Made by a program: the position numbers and the translations under genes. Shown here one piece after another: positions 1 through 7,951 of a stretch of 64,000 bases of DNA (within the stretch, counting starts at the first letter, position 1; each line of letters begins with the position of its first letter). A model generated the notes under the pieces. It worked only from the letters and a program-made list of their open reading frames with translations, did not search any database and had not been told where the DNA came from. This stretch comes from Lysobacter enzymogenes (GTDB lineage: Bacteria; Pseudomonadota; Gammaproteobacteria; Xanthomonadales; Xanthomonadaceae), in assembly GCF_023617245.1 (NCBI RefSeq), contig NZ_CP067396.1:4030001-4094000 (forward strand), read 5' to 3'.

Positions 1-33
1 CGCGCCATCCTCCGCACACGCCCATCCCCTCCC

Positions 34-142
34 CGTCATTCCGGCGAAAGCCGGAATTCATTTTGATTTTCGCTCCGACTTTTCGTGCGGGAAGAGCGGA
101 AAGGCAAGATCAAAATGGGTTCCGGCTTTCGCCGGAACGACG
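34..142. repeat. Intergenic inverted repeat, family B (CATTCCGGCGAAAGCCGG type)
   Basis: Two arms of about 35 bases face each other (34-68 and 108-142). Each arm has an inner palindrome, CCGGCGAAAGCCGG, followed by a stretch near ATTTTGAT. The same unit recurs at 21952-22060, 39890-39920 and 40349-40385, so it is a dispersed palindromic repeat and not a gene terminator alone. Bases 1-279 hold no gene that I can support; the promoter of the downstream lipoprotein gene must lie here. Confidence 0.8.
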
Positions 143-279
143 GGCTGGGGAAAAGCGACGGGCTGCGGGGGAAGTGACGGTCTGAGGGAAACGCCCCCTC
201 CAAAAAAATCGCCCCGCTTAACCCCACCCACCGACCCCGCCCGTTCGCCTTCCCAGGTCCACACACCAGGGAAGCCACC

Positions 280-2127
280 ATGTCCGCCGTCGCCCGTCCG
301 CAGTCGCCGCGCCTCGCCCTCCATTGCCTCAGCGCGGCGCTGCTCGCCGCCCTCGCCCTCGCCGGTTGCCAGTCCACCGGCAGCCCGGCCGACAAGCAGG
401 CCGAGGCCGCGCCGGCCGCGGCGCCGGTCGACGCCGCCGCCAACGTCCAGTCGCCGGCGATACAGACATTGCCCGCGCAGCCCATCGTGGAGCAATCCGC
501 GCCGGCGGCGACGGCCAAGCCGATGGCCGACGCCCTGGAACGCGTCCAGGTCACCGGCTCGCGGGTCGCGCCGGCACCGATGCGCCGCTCCGACGCGCGC
601 GTCAAGCTCGCTGCGGCGCCGCAAGGCTTCATCGCGCCCGCGCCGGCCCCGCCGCCGCCGCCGCCGTTCTACCAGCAGGCAGCCAACACCGAGAAGTACG
701 CCGCGCGCGAGGACAATCCGGTGCAGCGCGCCAGCGAGCAGCCGCTGTCGACCTTCTCCATCGACGTCGACACCGGCAGCTACGCCAACGTGCGGCGCAT
801 GCTCAACGACGGCATCCGCCCGCCGGCCGACGCGGTGCGCGCGGAAGAGTTCATCAACTACTTCGATTACGGCCACCCGGCACCGACCTCGCGCGCGGTG
901 CCGTTCAAGGTCTCGACCGAACTCGCGCCGGCGCCGTGGAACGCGCAGCGGCAGCTGCTGATGATCGGCATCAAGGGCTTCGAGGTGCCCAAGCAGAACC
1001 TGCCGCCGGCCAACCTGGTGTTCCTGATCGACACCTCCGGCTCGATGAACTCGCCCGACAAACTGCCGCTGCTCAAGAGCGCGTTCTCGATGCTGGCCCG
1101 GCAGCTGCGCCCGCAGGACCGCATCTCCATCGTGGTCTACGCCGGCTCCGCCGGACTGGTGCTGCCGCCGACGCCGGGCGACAAGCAGCAGGAGATCCTC
1201 GACGCGCTGGAGCGCCTGCAGGCCGGCGGCAGCACCAACGGCGGCGACGGCATCCGCCTCGCCTACGCCACCGCGCGCCAGGGCTTCATCAAGAACGGCG
1301 TCAACCGGGTGATCCTGGCCACCGACGGCGACTTCAACGTCGGCACGGTCGGCACCGACGCGCTGGAAACCCTCGTCGCCGACCAGCGCAAGACCGGCAT
1401 CGCCCTGACCACGCTGGGCTTCGGCGCCGGCAACTACAACGATGAACTGTCGGAGAAGCTGGCCGACGTCGGCGACGGCAACCACGCCTATATCGATACC
1501 GTGCAGGAAGCGCGCAAGGTGCTGGTGCAGGAGATGGGTTCGACGCTGATGACCATCGCCCGCGACGTCAAGATCCAGATCGAGTTCAATCCGGCGCAGG
1601 TCGCCGAGTACCGACTGATCGGCTACGAAAACCGCCTGCTCAAGCGCGAGGACTTCGCCAACGACAAGGTCGACGCCGGCGACATCGGCGCCGGCCACGA
1701 AGTCACCGCGCTGTACGAGATCACTCCGGTCGGCTCGAAGGCCAACCGCCTGCCGCCGCTGCGCTACGCCCAGGCCGCGCCGGCCGCGAGCGGCGGCAAC
1801 GGCGAGATGGCCAACCTCAAGCTGCGCTACAAGCGTCCCGGCGAAGACCGCAGCCAGCTGATCGAAACCCCGGTCCTGAATTCCAGCCGCCGCGCCGTCG
1901 CCAGCGATTCGCTGCGCATGGCCGCCTCGGTCGCGGCCTTCGCCGACGCGCTGCGCGGCGGCAGCCAATACGACGGCTGGGGCTGGGAGCAGATCCTCGG
2001 CGCCGCGCGCGGAGTGAAGACGGCCGATGCCTCGGGCCAGCGCGCCGAGTTCGTGCGCCTGGTCGAGCGGGCCAAGGCGCAGATCGGCGAGCTCAAGCCG
2101 ACCGCGGACGTGGCGATCAGCCACTAA
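280..2127 (+). CDS. von Willebrand factor A domain lipoprotein (YfbK-like, DUF3520 C-terminus)
   Basis: Predicted envelope lipoprotein of 615 residues. The signal peptide ends in a lipobox (LALAGC, Cys near residue 30). A long Ala/Pro-rich linker follows, holding the motif ALERVQVTGSR near residue 90 and a polyproline run. The conserved YfbK N-terminal block (TFSIDVDTGSYANVRRML) starts near residue 157. The vWA domain has an intact MIDAS start, DTSGS, near residue 251, and the C-terminal part resembles DUF3520. An AGGGAA ribosome site lies just before the ATG. vWA domains bind protein partners through a metal ion; the partner is unknown. The VQVTGSR motif normally sits at the N-terminus of TonB-dependent receptors, which this protein is not. 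Confidence 0.9.
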   Translation: MSAVARPQSPRLALHCLSAALLAALALAGCQSTGSPADKQAEAAPAAAPVDAAANVQSPAIQTLPAQPIVEQSAPAATAKPMADALERVQVTGSRVAPAPMRRSDARVKLAAAPQGFIAPAPAPPPPPPFYQQAANTEKYAAREDNPVQRASEQPLSTFSIDVDTGSYANVRRMLNDGIRPPADAVRAEEFINYFDYGHPAPTSRAVPFKVSTELAPAPWNAQRQLLMIGIKGFEVPKQNLPPANLVFLIDTSGSMNSPDKLPLLKSAFSMLARQLRPQDRISIVVYAGSAGLVLPPTPGDKQQEILDALERLQAGGSTNGGDGIRLAYATARQGFIKNGVNRVILATDGDFNVGTVGTDALETLVADQRKTGIALTTLGFGAGNYNDELSEKLADVGDGNHAYIDTVQEARKVLVQEMGSTLMTIARDVKIQIEFNPAQVAEYRLIGYENRLLKREDFANDKVDAGDIGAGHEVTALYEITPVGSKANRLPPLRYAQAAPAASGGNGEMANLKLRYKRPGEDRSQLIETPVLNSSRRAVASDSLRMAASVAAFADALRGGSQYDGWGWEQILGAARGVKTADASGQRAEFVRLVERAKAQIGELKPTADVAISH

Positions 2128-2138
2128 GGCGTGGTGCA

Positions 2139-2202
2139 CGCCGCCGGGGTTCGATTCGCGACGCAGTCAGGCCCGTCGCGATCGGCTCCGGCGGCGTTTT
2201 TA
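2139..2202 (+). terminator. Possible terminator after the vWA gene
   Basis: CGCCGCCGG (2139-2147) pairs with CCGGCGGCG (2188-2196), followed by TTTTT. The 40-base loop contains a second stem (CGCGAC with GTCGCG), so the structure would be branched. It lies between the stop of the vWA gene and the stop of the convergent GGDEF-EAL gene. Confidence 0.5.
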
Positions 2203-2227
2203 TGGCCGAAGTCCCTGTAGGCACCGA

Positions 2228-5137
2228 CTATTCGCCCACGGCGGGCTGCACGCTACGCATGCGCTCGGCCGGGCGGCCGAACAGATAGCCCTGGCCGAAC
2301 GCGCAGCCCAGTTCGCGCAGCACCGCGCGCTGCGCCGGCGTCTCCACGCCTTCGCCGATGGTGTGGATGCCCAGGGTGCCGGCCAGGGCCTGGATCGCGC
2401 GCACCACCGCCACGCTCTCCGGCCGCGATTCGCCGACCAAGCCCGCGACGAAACTCTGATCGATCTTCAAACATTCGATCGGGAATCGATGCAGATAGGA
2501 CAACGCCGAAAACCCGGTGCCGAAATCGTCCAGCTGCGCCAGCACCCCGTGGCTGCGCAAGGTCCGCAGCATCCGCAACGCGCGCGGCACGTCGTCGAGC
2601 AGCGCGACCTCGGTGATCTCGATGCGCAGCCGGTGCGGGTCGGCGCCGGCGCGGTCGAGCATGCGCAGCAGTCGGTCGGCGAAGTCGCCGGCGCGGAAGT
2701 GCTTGGGCGAGACGTTGACCGAGATGTAGCCCTCGCCGCCGCGCGCCAGTTCCTCGATCACCCGGCCGTAGAGAATCCAGTCGGCTTCCTCGATCAGGCC
2801 GCTGTCCTCGCCCAGGCCGATGAACTCGCGCGGCAGCAGCAAACCGCGTTTTTCGTGGCGCCAGCGCAGCAGCGCCTCGTGGCCGATCGCGACGCCGTCG
2901 TCCAGGCGCACGATCGGCTGGTAGTAGGCGATGAAGGCGTCGGAGTTGATCGCCCGGCGCAGGTCGGCCTCGAGGTCGAGGATGCGCACCGCCTGCTCGC
3001 GCATTTCCTCGTCGAACACGGCGAAGCGGCCGCGCCCGGCGCCCTTGGCCCGGTACATCGCCGCATCGGCGTCGCGCAACAGCTCGATGCCGTTGCGGTA
3101 GCGCGGATGCCACAAGGCGATGCCGACGCTGGCCGAGGGAAACACCTCGCGCCCGGCCACCCAGCACGGCTCGCCGAGCGCGCGCAGCACGCGCTGGGCC
3201 AGTTCCTCGGCCACGTTGAGGCCGTCGATGTGTTCGACCAGGATCGCGAATTCATCGCCGCCCAGCCGCGCCACCGTGTCCTCGCCGCGCACCGCGCCGA
3301 CGATGCGGCGGCCACTCTCCACCAGCAGCTCGTCGCCGGCGGCGTGGCCGACGCTGTCGTTGACCAGCTTGAATCGGTCCAGGTCGAGGAACAGCACCGC
3401 GAACGGGCGCTGTTCGCGGCGCGCGCGGGCGATGGCGTGGTCGAGCCGTTCCAGCAGCTGGCTGCGGTTGGGCAGCTCGGTCAGCGGATCGTGCAGGGCC
3501 AGGTGGGTGAGCTTGCGCTCGGCGCTCTCGCGCTCGCCGATCTGCGCGACCAGCTCGGCGTTGGTGTGGGCCAGCTCGCGGGTGCGGCTGGCGACGCGCT
3601 GTTCGAGTTCGCCGTGCGCGGTCAGCAGCCGGTCCTGGGCCTGCTTGCGCGCCAGGCCGATGCTGATGTGGTGGGCGACGAAGGTCAGCAGCTCCTGGTC
3701 GCGGGCGTTGAAGCTGATCGCGCGCGAATAGCTCTGGATCGCGATCACCCCGACCACGGCGTCGTCGCGGTACAGCGGCACGCCCAGCCAGCAGTGCGCG
3801 GCCGAACCGTGGCTGCGCACTTCGCCGCGGCTGTTGAGTTCGGCGATGCGGTGGCGGTCGGCCAGCAGCGGACGGCCCTGGCGGATCACGAACTCGGTCA
3901 GGCCGCCGGCGAACTGGCGCGCCTCGCGGATCATGTCGCGTTCGTCGATCGAATACGGGAACTGCAGCCGCTCGCCGTCGTCGGACAGCAGCGCGATATA
4001 GAAATTGCGCGCGTACAGCAGCTCGCTGACCACGTCGTGGACCTGCGAGTAGAACCGCTCCAGGGTGTCGGAGGTGATGGTCAGTTCGGCGATGCGGAAC
4101 AGCGCGCGCTGCAGCCGTTCGGCGCGCTGGCGCTCGATGATCTCGGCCTGCAGGTCGCGGTTGCTGAGCTGCAGCGCATAGGTGCGCTCGGCGACCCGCC
4201 GCTCGAGTTCCTCGCGCGCGCGGTAGCGGTCCAGCGCGGTGAGGATGTGCTGGGCCACGAACGCCAGCAGCGCGCGGTCCTCCTCGCCGTAGCTGTCGGC
4301 GCTGTCGTAGTTCTGCACCACCACCGCGCCGCACACCCGTTCCTCGCGCCGCATCGGCACGCCGAGCCAGTCGGCGCTGTCGGGGCCGTGGCGCTCGTCG
4401 TGCGGCACGCTCAGCCGTTCGCGCAGCTGCGCCGAACTGCCCTGCAGCGGCTCGCCGTGGCGCAACAGGGCCAGGGTCAGGCTGGTCGGCATGTCCTCGC
4501 CGCGGATGACCTGCAGCGGGTTGGCCACGTACGGGTCGTGGCGGTCGGCGAAGTAGAGGAAACGCATCGTGTCGGCGATGTCGTCGTAGAGCACGATGTA
4601 GAAATTCTCGGCGTACATCAGCCCGCACACCACGCCGTGGATGCGGCTGAGCAGGTCGCTCATCTCCAGCCCGGAACCGGCCAGGTCGGCGATGCCGAAC
4701 AGCGCCTGCTGCAGGCGCTCGGACTTCTCCAGCGCCTCGGCGCGGGCGTGCGCGCGCAGCGCCGCCAGTTCGGCCGCGACCAACCCGCGCGCCATCGCCA
4801 GCCAGCCGGCGCGCAGCCACGCCGGCAGCGCGCGCGGCATCTGCACCGCCAGGCTGGCGCGGCTGCGGTCTTGCAGCCACCACGCCGCCTCGATCCGGTC
4901 GGCGTAGCGTTCGTCGGAGGCGCCGATGGCCGGCGGGTCGCATTCCAGCCGGTCCAGCGCGCTCGCGCGCAGGGCGCCGTCGGCGCCGGGCGTGAAGGAT
5001 TCGGCCACCTGGCCTTGGGCGGTGCGCCAGCTCACCGCGATCTGCGAACCGGCCGGCAGCGCTTCCAGCAGCGCGGCCGCCAACGCCTGGCCGGGCCAGG
5101 CGCCCTCGGCCGCGTCGCTCACCGTTGCCGTTCGCAT
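2228..5137 (-). CDS. GAF-GAF-GGDEF-EAL c-di-GMP synthase/phosphodiesterase
   Basis: Cytoplasmic sensor enzyme of about 969 residues for making and breaking cyclic di-GMP. Two GAF-like domains (roughly residues 125-275 and 330-480) are joined by coiled-coil linkers of the form ERRVAERT. A GGDEF domain follows with an intact GGDEF signature near residue 625 and an RGED inhibitory site five residues upstream. The EAL domain keeps its EALLR, NVSP, EITE, DDFGTGF, KIDQSF, GEGVET and QGYLFG elements. Both active sites therefore look competent, and which activity dominates cannot be read from sequence. I chose the ATG at 5137; a GTG at 5167 is an in-frame alternative. No transmembrane segment is apparent, so the signal is probably intracellular and sensed by the GAF domains. 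Confidence 0.93.
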   Translation of the reverse strand: MRTATVSDAAEGAWPGQALAAALLEALPAGSQIAVSWRTAQGQVAESFTPGADGALRASALDRLECDPPAIGASDERYADRIEAAWWLQDRSRASLAVQMPRALPAWLRAGWLAMARGLVAAELAALRAHARAEALEKSERLQQALFGIADLAGSGLEMSDLLSRIHGVVCGLMYAENFYIVLYDDIADTMRFLYFADRHDPYVANPLQVIRGEDMPTSLTLALLRHGEPLQGSSAQLRERLSVPHDERHGPDSADWLGVPMRREERVCGAVVVQNYDSADSYGEEDRALLAFVAQHILTALDRYRAREELERRVAERTYALQLSNRDLQAEIIERQRAERLQRALFRIAELTITSDTLERFYSQVHDVVSELLYARNFYIALLSDDGERLQFPYSIDERDMIREARQFAGGLTEFVIRQGRPLLADRHRIAELNSRGEVRSHGSAAHCWLGVPLYRDDAVVGVIAIQSYSRAISFNARDQELLTFVAHHISIGLARKQAQDRLLTAHGELEQRVASRTRELAHTNAELVAQIGERESAERKLTHLALHDPLTELPNRSQLLERLDHAIARARREQRPFAVLFLDLDRFKLVNDSVGHAAGDELLVESGRRIVGAVRGEDTVARLGGDEFAILVEHIDGLNVAEELAQRVLRALGEPCWVAGREVFPSASVGIALWHPRYRNGIELLRDADAAMYRAKGAGRGRFAVFDEEMREQAVRILDLEADLRRAINSDAFIAYYQPIVRLDDGVAIGHEALLRWRHEKRGLLLPREFIGLGEDSGLIEEADWILYGRVIEELARGGEGYISVNVSPKHFRAGDFADRLLRMLDRAGADPHRLRIEITEVALLDDVPRALRMLRTLRSHGVLAQLDDFGTGFSALSYLHRFPIECLKIDQSFVAGLVGESRPESVAVVRAIQALAGTLGIHTIGEGVETPAQRAVLRELGCAFGQGYLFGRPAERMRSVQPAVGE

Positions 5138-5368
5138 CGCATCATTCCGCACCCGATCGCCCTGCACCGGACCGCCTGTCCACTACCGCCCGTTTTCGAG
5201 CCCCCGAAGGATAACGCGAGCTTTACACCGACGGCAGGCCGCAAACCCCGCCCGGCGTCGTGATCCGTTGTTCCCGTCATGATCCTGGCGCTCCGACTCC
5301 CGCTATACGACCCGGCCGCGGCAAGCAAGCGCTTCCCGTCGGCGCCGTCTGCCCGTAACCTGCCGCCG

Positions 5369-5923
5369 ATGAACACCGCTGCGGACACGAGCGACGACGT
5401 GCTGATGCTGGCCTGGGCGGCCGGCGACGCCGGCGCGTTCGAAGTCCTGTACTCGCGCCACCGCGGCCCGCTGTACCGCTTCCTGCTGCGCCAGCTGCGC
5501 GATTCGGCCCTGGCCGACGAGTTCTTCCAGGACGTGTGGCAGCGGGTGATCGGCGCGCGCCAGGGCTGGAAGCCCGACGCGCAGTTCAATACCTGGCTGT
5601 TCCGGATCGCGCACAACCGGCTGAACGACTACTGGCGCGGGCTCAAGCACCGCCCGGCGACGCCGGAGGACGGCGACGAGCGCGCCGCGCGCGTGCCCGA
5701 TCCGACCACGCCGGAGCGCGAGCTGTCCGAATTCGAGCAGCGCCGCCGCTTGCAGCGCGCGATCGAGGAGTTGCCCGAGGAGCAGCGCGAGGTGGTGCTG
5801 CTGCGCCTGGAACAAGAGTTGAGCCTGGAAGAAATCGGCGCCATTACGGGGGTGGGTCGGGAAACGGTGAAGTCCAGGCTGCGGTACGCGATGGACAAGC
5901 TGCGCGCGAGGTTGACCGAATGA
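5369..5923 (+). CDS. ECF-type RNA polymerase sigma factor
   Basis: Alternative sigma factor of 184 residues. Region 2 is recognisable by DEFFQDVWQRVI and FNTWLFRIAHNRLNDYWR, and region 4 by LPEEQREVVLLRLEQELSLEEIGAITG followed by the helix-turn-helix GRETVKSRLRYAMDKLR. The ATG at 5369 is preferred because region 2 starts shortly after it; an in-frame ATG at 5279 would add 30 low-complexity residues. The stop overlaps the next start (ATGA), so the two genes are translationally coupled. That neighbour, with one membrane helix, is the obvious candidate anti-sigma factor. The target regulon cannot be read from this window. Confidence 0.92.
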   Translation: MNTAADTSDDVLMLAWAAGDAGAFEVLYSRHRGPLYRFLLRQLRDSALADEFFQDVWQRVIGARQGWKPDAQFNTWLFRIAHNRLNDYWRGLKHRPATPEDGDERAARVPDPTTPERELSEFEQRRRLQRAIEELPEEQREVVLLRLEQELSLEEIGAITGVGRETVKSRLRYAMDKLRARLTE

Positions 5924-7284
5924 ACCGCCGTCCCGACGCTCCCGATCCCTTGTCGCCGGAAGAGCGCGACCTGGCCGAGCGGCTGCTGCGGCTGGGCCCG
6001 CACGACGGTCCGTCGGCGGCGCTGGACGCCACGATCCTCGCCGCGGCGCGTGCCGCCGTGGCGGAGCCGATGCCAGACGCGGCGTCCCAGGCGGCCGCGG
6101 CGTTGGCCGCTGCGCCGCTGGCCGCGGCGCCGCAAGCCGCAGCCCCGCAGGCTGCCGCGCCCCAGGCCGCACCGGCGCGCCCGGCCGCGCCGCAGGCCGG
6201 CGCGCCGCGCGCCCGGCCGAACAAGACCCGTTGGCCGGCGTGGATCGGCGTGGCCGCCTCGCTGACCCTGGCCGTCGGCGTGGCGTGGCAGCTGCGCCCG
6301 CTCGACAAGGCGCCCTCGGCGCTCAGCGAAGAACAGGCCGCCCCGGCCGTGGCGGCGATGCCGCAGGCCGAGGCCGGCGCCGATGCCTCTGCCGACGCCG
6401 CGATCGCCGTGCCCGAGATGCCGGCCGCCGCCGCGCAGGCGCCCGACCTGCCCGCCTCGGCGCCGGCGCAACGCGCTCCGGCGGCCGATGTCCTCGCCGC
6501 GCCGCAACCGCCCGAGCCGATGCCGATCGAGGACCTCCCGCCCGCGCCGGTGCTGGCGAAGCCCGCCCCCGCCCCGGCACGAGCCGAGTCCCCGCCGGTC
6601 GAAGACCGTGCGCTCGAAAGCCGCGCCGCGGCCAGCAAGGCGGTGGAGAACCACGCGGCCGAAAAGCGCGCGGCCGCCGATGCCGCGCCGCCCGCAACGC
6701 GCGAACTCGACCGCCGCGCCAAGAGCGAGGCCCCGCGCGCCGCCCAGGCGCAATCGACCCAGGCGATGCCCGCGCCGGCCGATGCTCCGCCGCCGCCGGC
6801 CCCGCCTCCGCCGCCCGCGCCGGCTCCGGCCATCGCGCCGCCCGCCGCGCAGGGCTACGGCTACAGCGCTCCCGCCGCTGCGGCGCCGGCTGGCGCCGCC
6901 CGCGCGCGAGGCCAGCCGGCCGCCGAGAGCAAGCGCGCCGCCGGCCAGGTCGAAGGCCTGAGCCGTCGCGAAGCCGAGCGCCCGGTCGCCGCGCCGCCGG
7001 CCGAAGCTGCGGCCAACGCGCCGATCGCCGCCGAGGCCCAACGCGCCGCGCCGCCGCAGCAGAACGCCGCCGACGCCACCGTTCTGGAGCGGGTCCAGAT
7101 CACCGGCTCGCGCATCGGCCCGTCGCAACACGCCAATGCCCTGGCGCCGGAACAATGGCTGGAGCGGATCCGCCAGTACCGCGACGACGGCGAGCTCGAC
7201 CTGGCCCGCCAGGACCTGCGCGAGTTCCGCCGCGCCCACCCGCGCGCCCGCATTCCCAAGGACCTGCGGTCGCTGCTCGAATGA
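5920..7284 (+). CDS. Ala/Pro-rich single-pass membrane protein, candidate anti-sigma factor
   Basis: Protein of 454 residues coupled to the preceding ECF sigma gene by an ATGA overlap. The N-terminal 50 residues (SPEERDLAERLLRLGPHDGP onward) could be the sigma-binding part. A single hydrophobic helix lies near residues 104-124 (WPAWIGVAASLTLAVGVAWQL). The remainder is an extreme Ala/Pro/Glu-rich region predicted to be periplasmic and disordered. A more conserved-looking tail begins with TVLERVQITGSRIG near residue 387 and ends in a charged helical part (PEQWLERIRQYRDDGELDLARQDL). The same VQxTGSR motif occurs in the vWA lipoprotein at 280-2127. Position suggests an anti-sigma role, but there is no recognisable RseA-type or zinc-binding anti-sigma motif. 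Confidence 0.75.
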   Translation: MNRRPDAPDPLSPEERDLAERLLRLGPHDGPSAALDATILAAARAAVAEPMPDAASQAAAALAAAPLAAAPQAAAPQAAAPQAAPARPAAPQAGAPRARPNKTRWPAWIGVAASLTLAVGVAWQLRPLDKAPSALSEEQAAPAVAAMPQAEAGADASADAAIAVPEMPAAAAQAPDLPASAPAQRAPAADVLAAPQPPEPMPIEDLPPAPVLAKPAPAPARAESPPVEDRALESRAAASKAVENHAAEKRAAADAAPPATRELDRRAKSEAPRAAQAQSTQAMPAPADAPPPPAPPPPPAPAPAIAPPAAQGYGYSAPAAAAPAGAARARGQPAAESKRAAGQVEGLSRREAERPVAAPPAEAAANAPIAAEAQRAAPPQQNAADATVLERVQITGSRIGPSQHANALAPEQWLERIRQYRDDGELDLARQDLREFRRAHPRARIPKDLRSLLE

Positions 7285-7332
7285 GCGCGCCTTGATGGGC
7301 GCGCCGCTCGCGCGCCGCCGCGGAACGCCGCG

Positions 7333-7944
7333 ATGAGCGCGGCCACGACCCTGGCCGAACGCGCGCGCCACGCGATCGAGGTCAAGCACAGCCGCTTCCT
7401 CGCCCTGGCCGCGCCGGTCGCCACGCCCGAGGCAGCGCTGGCGTTCCTGGCCGAAGTCGCCGACCCGGCCGCGACCCACAACTGCTGGGCCTACCGGATC
7501 GGCGCGCAATACCGCTTCAACGACGACGGCGAGCCCTCCGGCACCGCCGGCCGGCCGATCCTGGCCGCGATCGACGGCCAGGGCTGCGACCAGGCCGTGG
7601 TCGTGGTGACCCGCTGGTACGGCGGCATCAAGCTCGGCGCCGGCGGCCTGGTCCGCGCCTACGGCGGCGCCGCGGCCGAATGCCTGCGGCGCGCGCCACG
7701 TCGCGAGTTGGTGACCTATGCCGAACTGGAACTGGCGTATCCGTTCGCGGACACCGGCGCGGTCCATGCGACACTCAACGCCTTCGGCGCGGACAAGGCC
7801 GACGAGCGCTTCGACGCCGCCGGCGCGCGGGTGCGCGTGCGACTGCCGGCCGCACAGCTGGACGCCTTGAAAGCGCAGTTGCGCGACGCCACCCGTAATC
7901 GCGTGCGTCTGTCCGAACCGGACGCGCCACCCTCCCCTGCCTGA
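7333..7944 (+). CDS. yigZ: YigZ/IMPACT family protein (UPF0029)
   Basis: Protein of 203 residues, the usual length for bacterial YigZ (about 204). The family core is clear: IEVKHSRFLALAAPV at the N-terminus, THNCWAYRIG and RFNDDGEPSGTAGRPIL in the middle, then VVVTRWYGGIKLGAGGLVRAYGGAA. YigZ-type proteins share a fold with eukaryotic IMPACT, a translation-related regulator; the bacterial role is not firmly known. It lies 48 bases after the candidate anti-sigma gene and 7 bases before the ABC exporter, so it may be co-transcribed with the latter. Confidence 0.92.
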   Translation: MSAATTLAERARHAIEVKHSRFLALAAPVATPEAALAFLAEVADPAATHNCWAYRIGAQYRFNDDGEPSGTAGRPILAAIDGQGCDQAVVVVTRWYGGIKLGAGGLVRAYGGAAAECLRRAPRRELVTYAELELAYPFADTGAVHATLNAFGADKADERFDAAGARVRVRLPAAQLDALKAQLRDATRNRVRLSEPDAPPSPA

Positions 7945-7951
7945 AATCCCG

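Noticed and set aside
58..2139. A 693-codon frame antisense to the vWA gene, and similar long antisense frames at 2027-5263, 24352-26496 and 30880-33792
   Set aside because: High-GC shadow frames. They consist of Arg/Ala/His/Gln-rich text with no domain and lie opposite genes with clear motifs.
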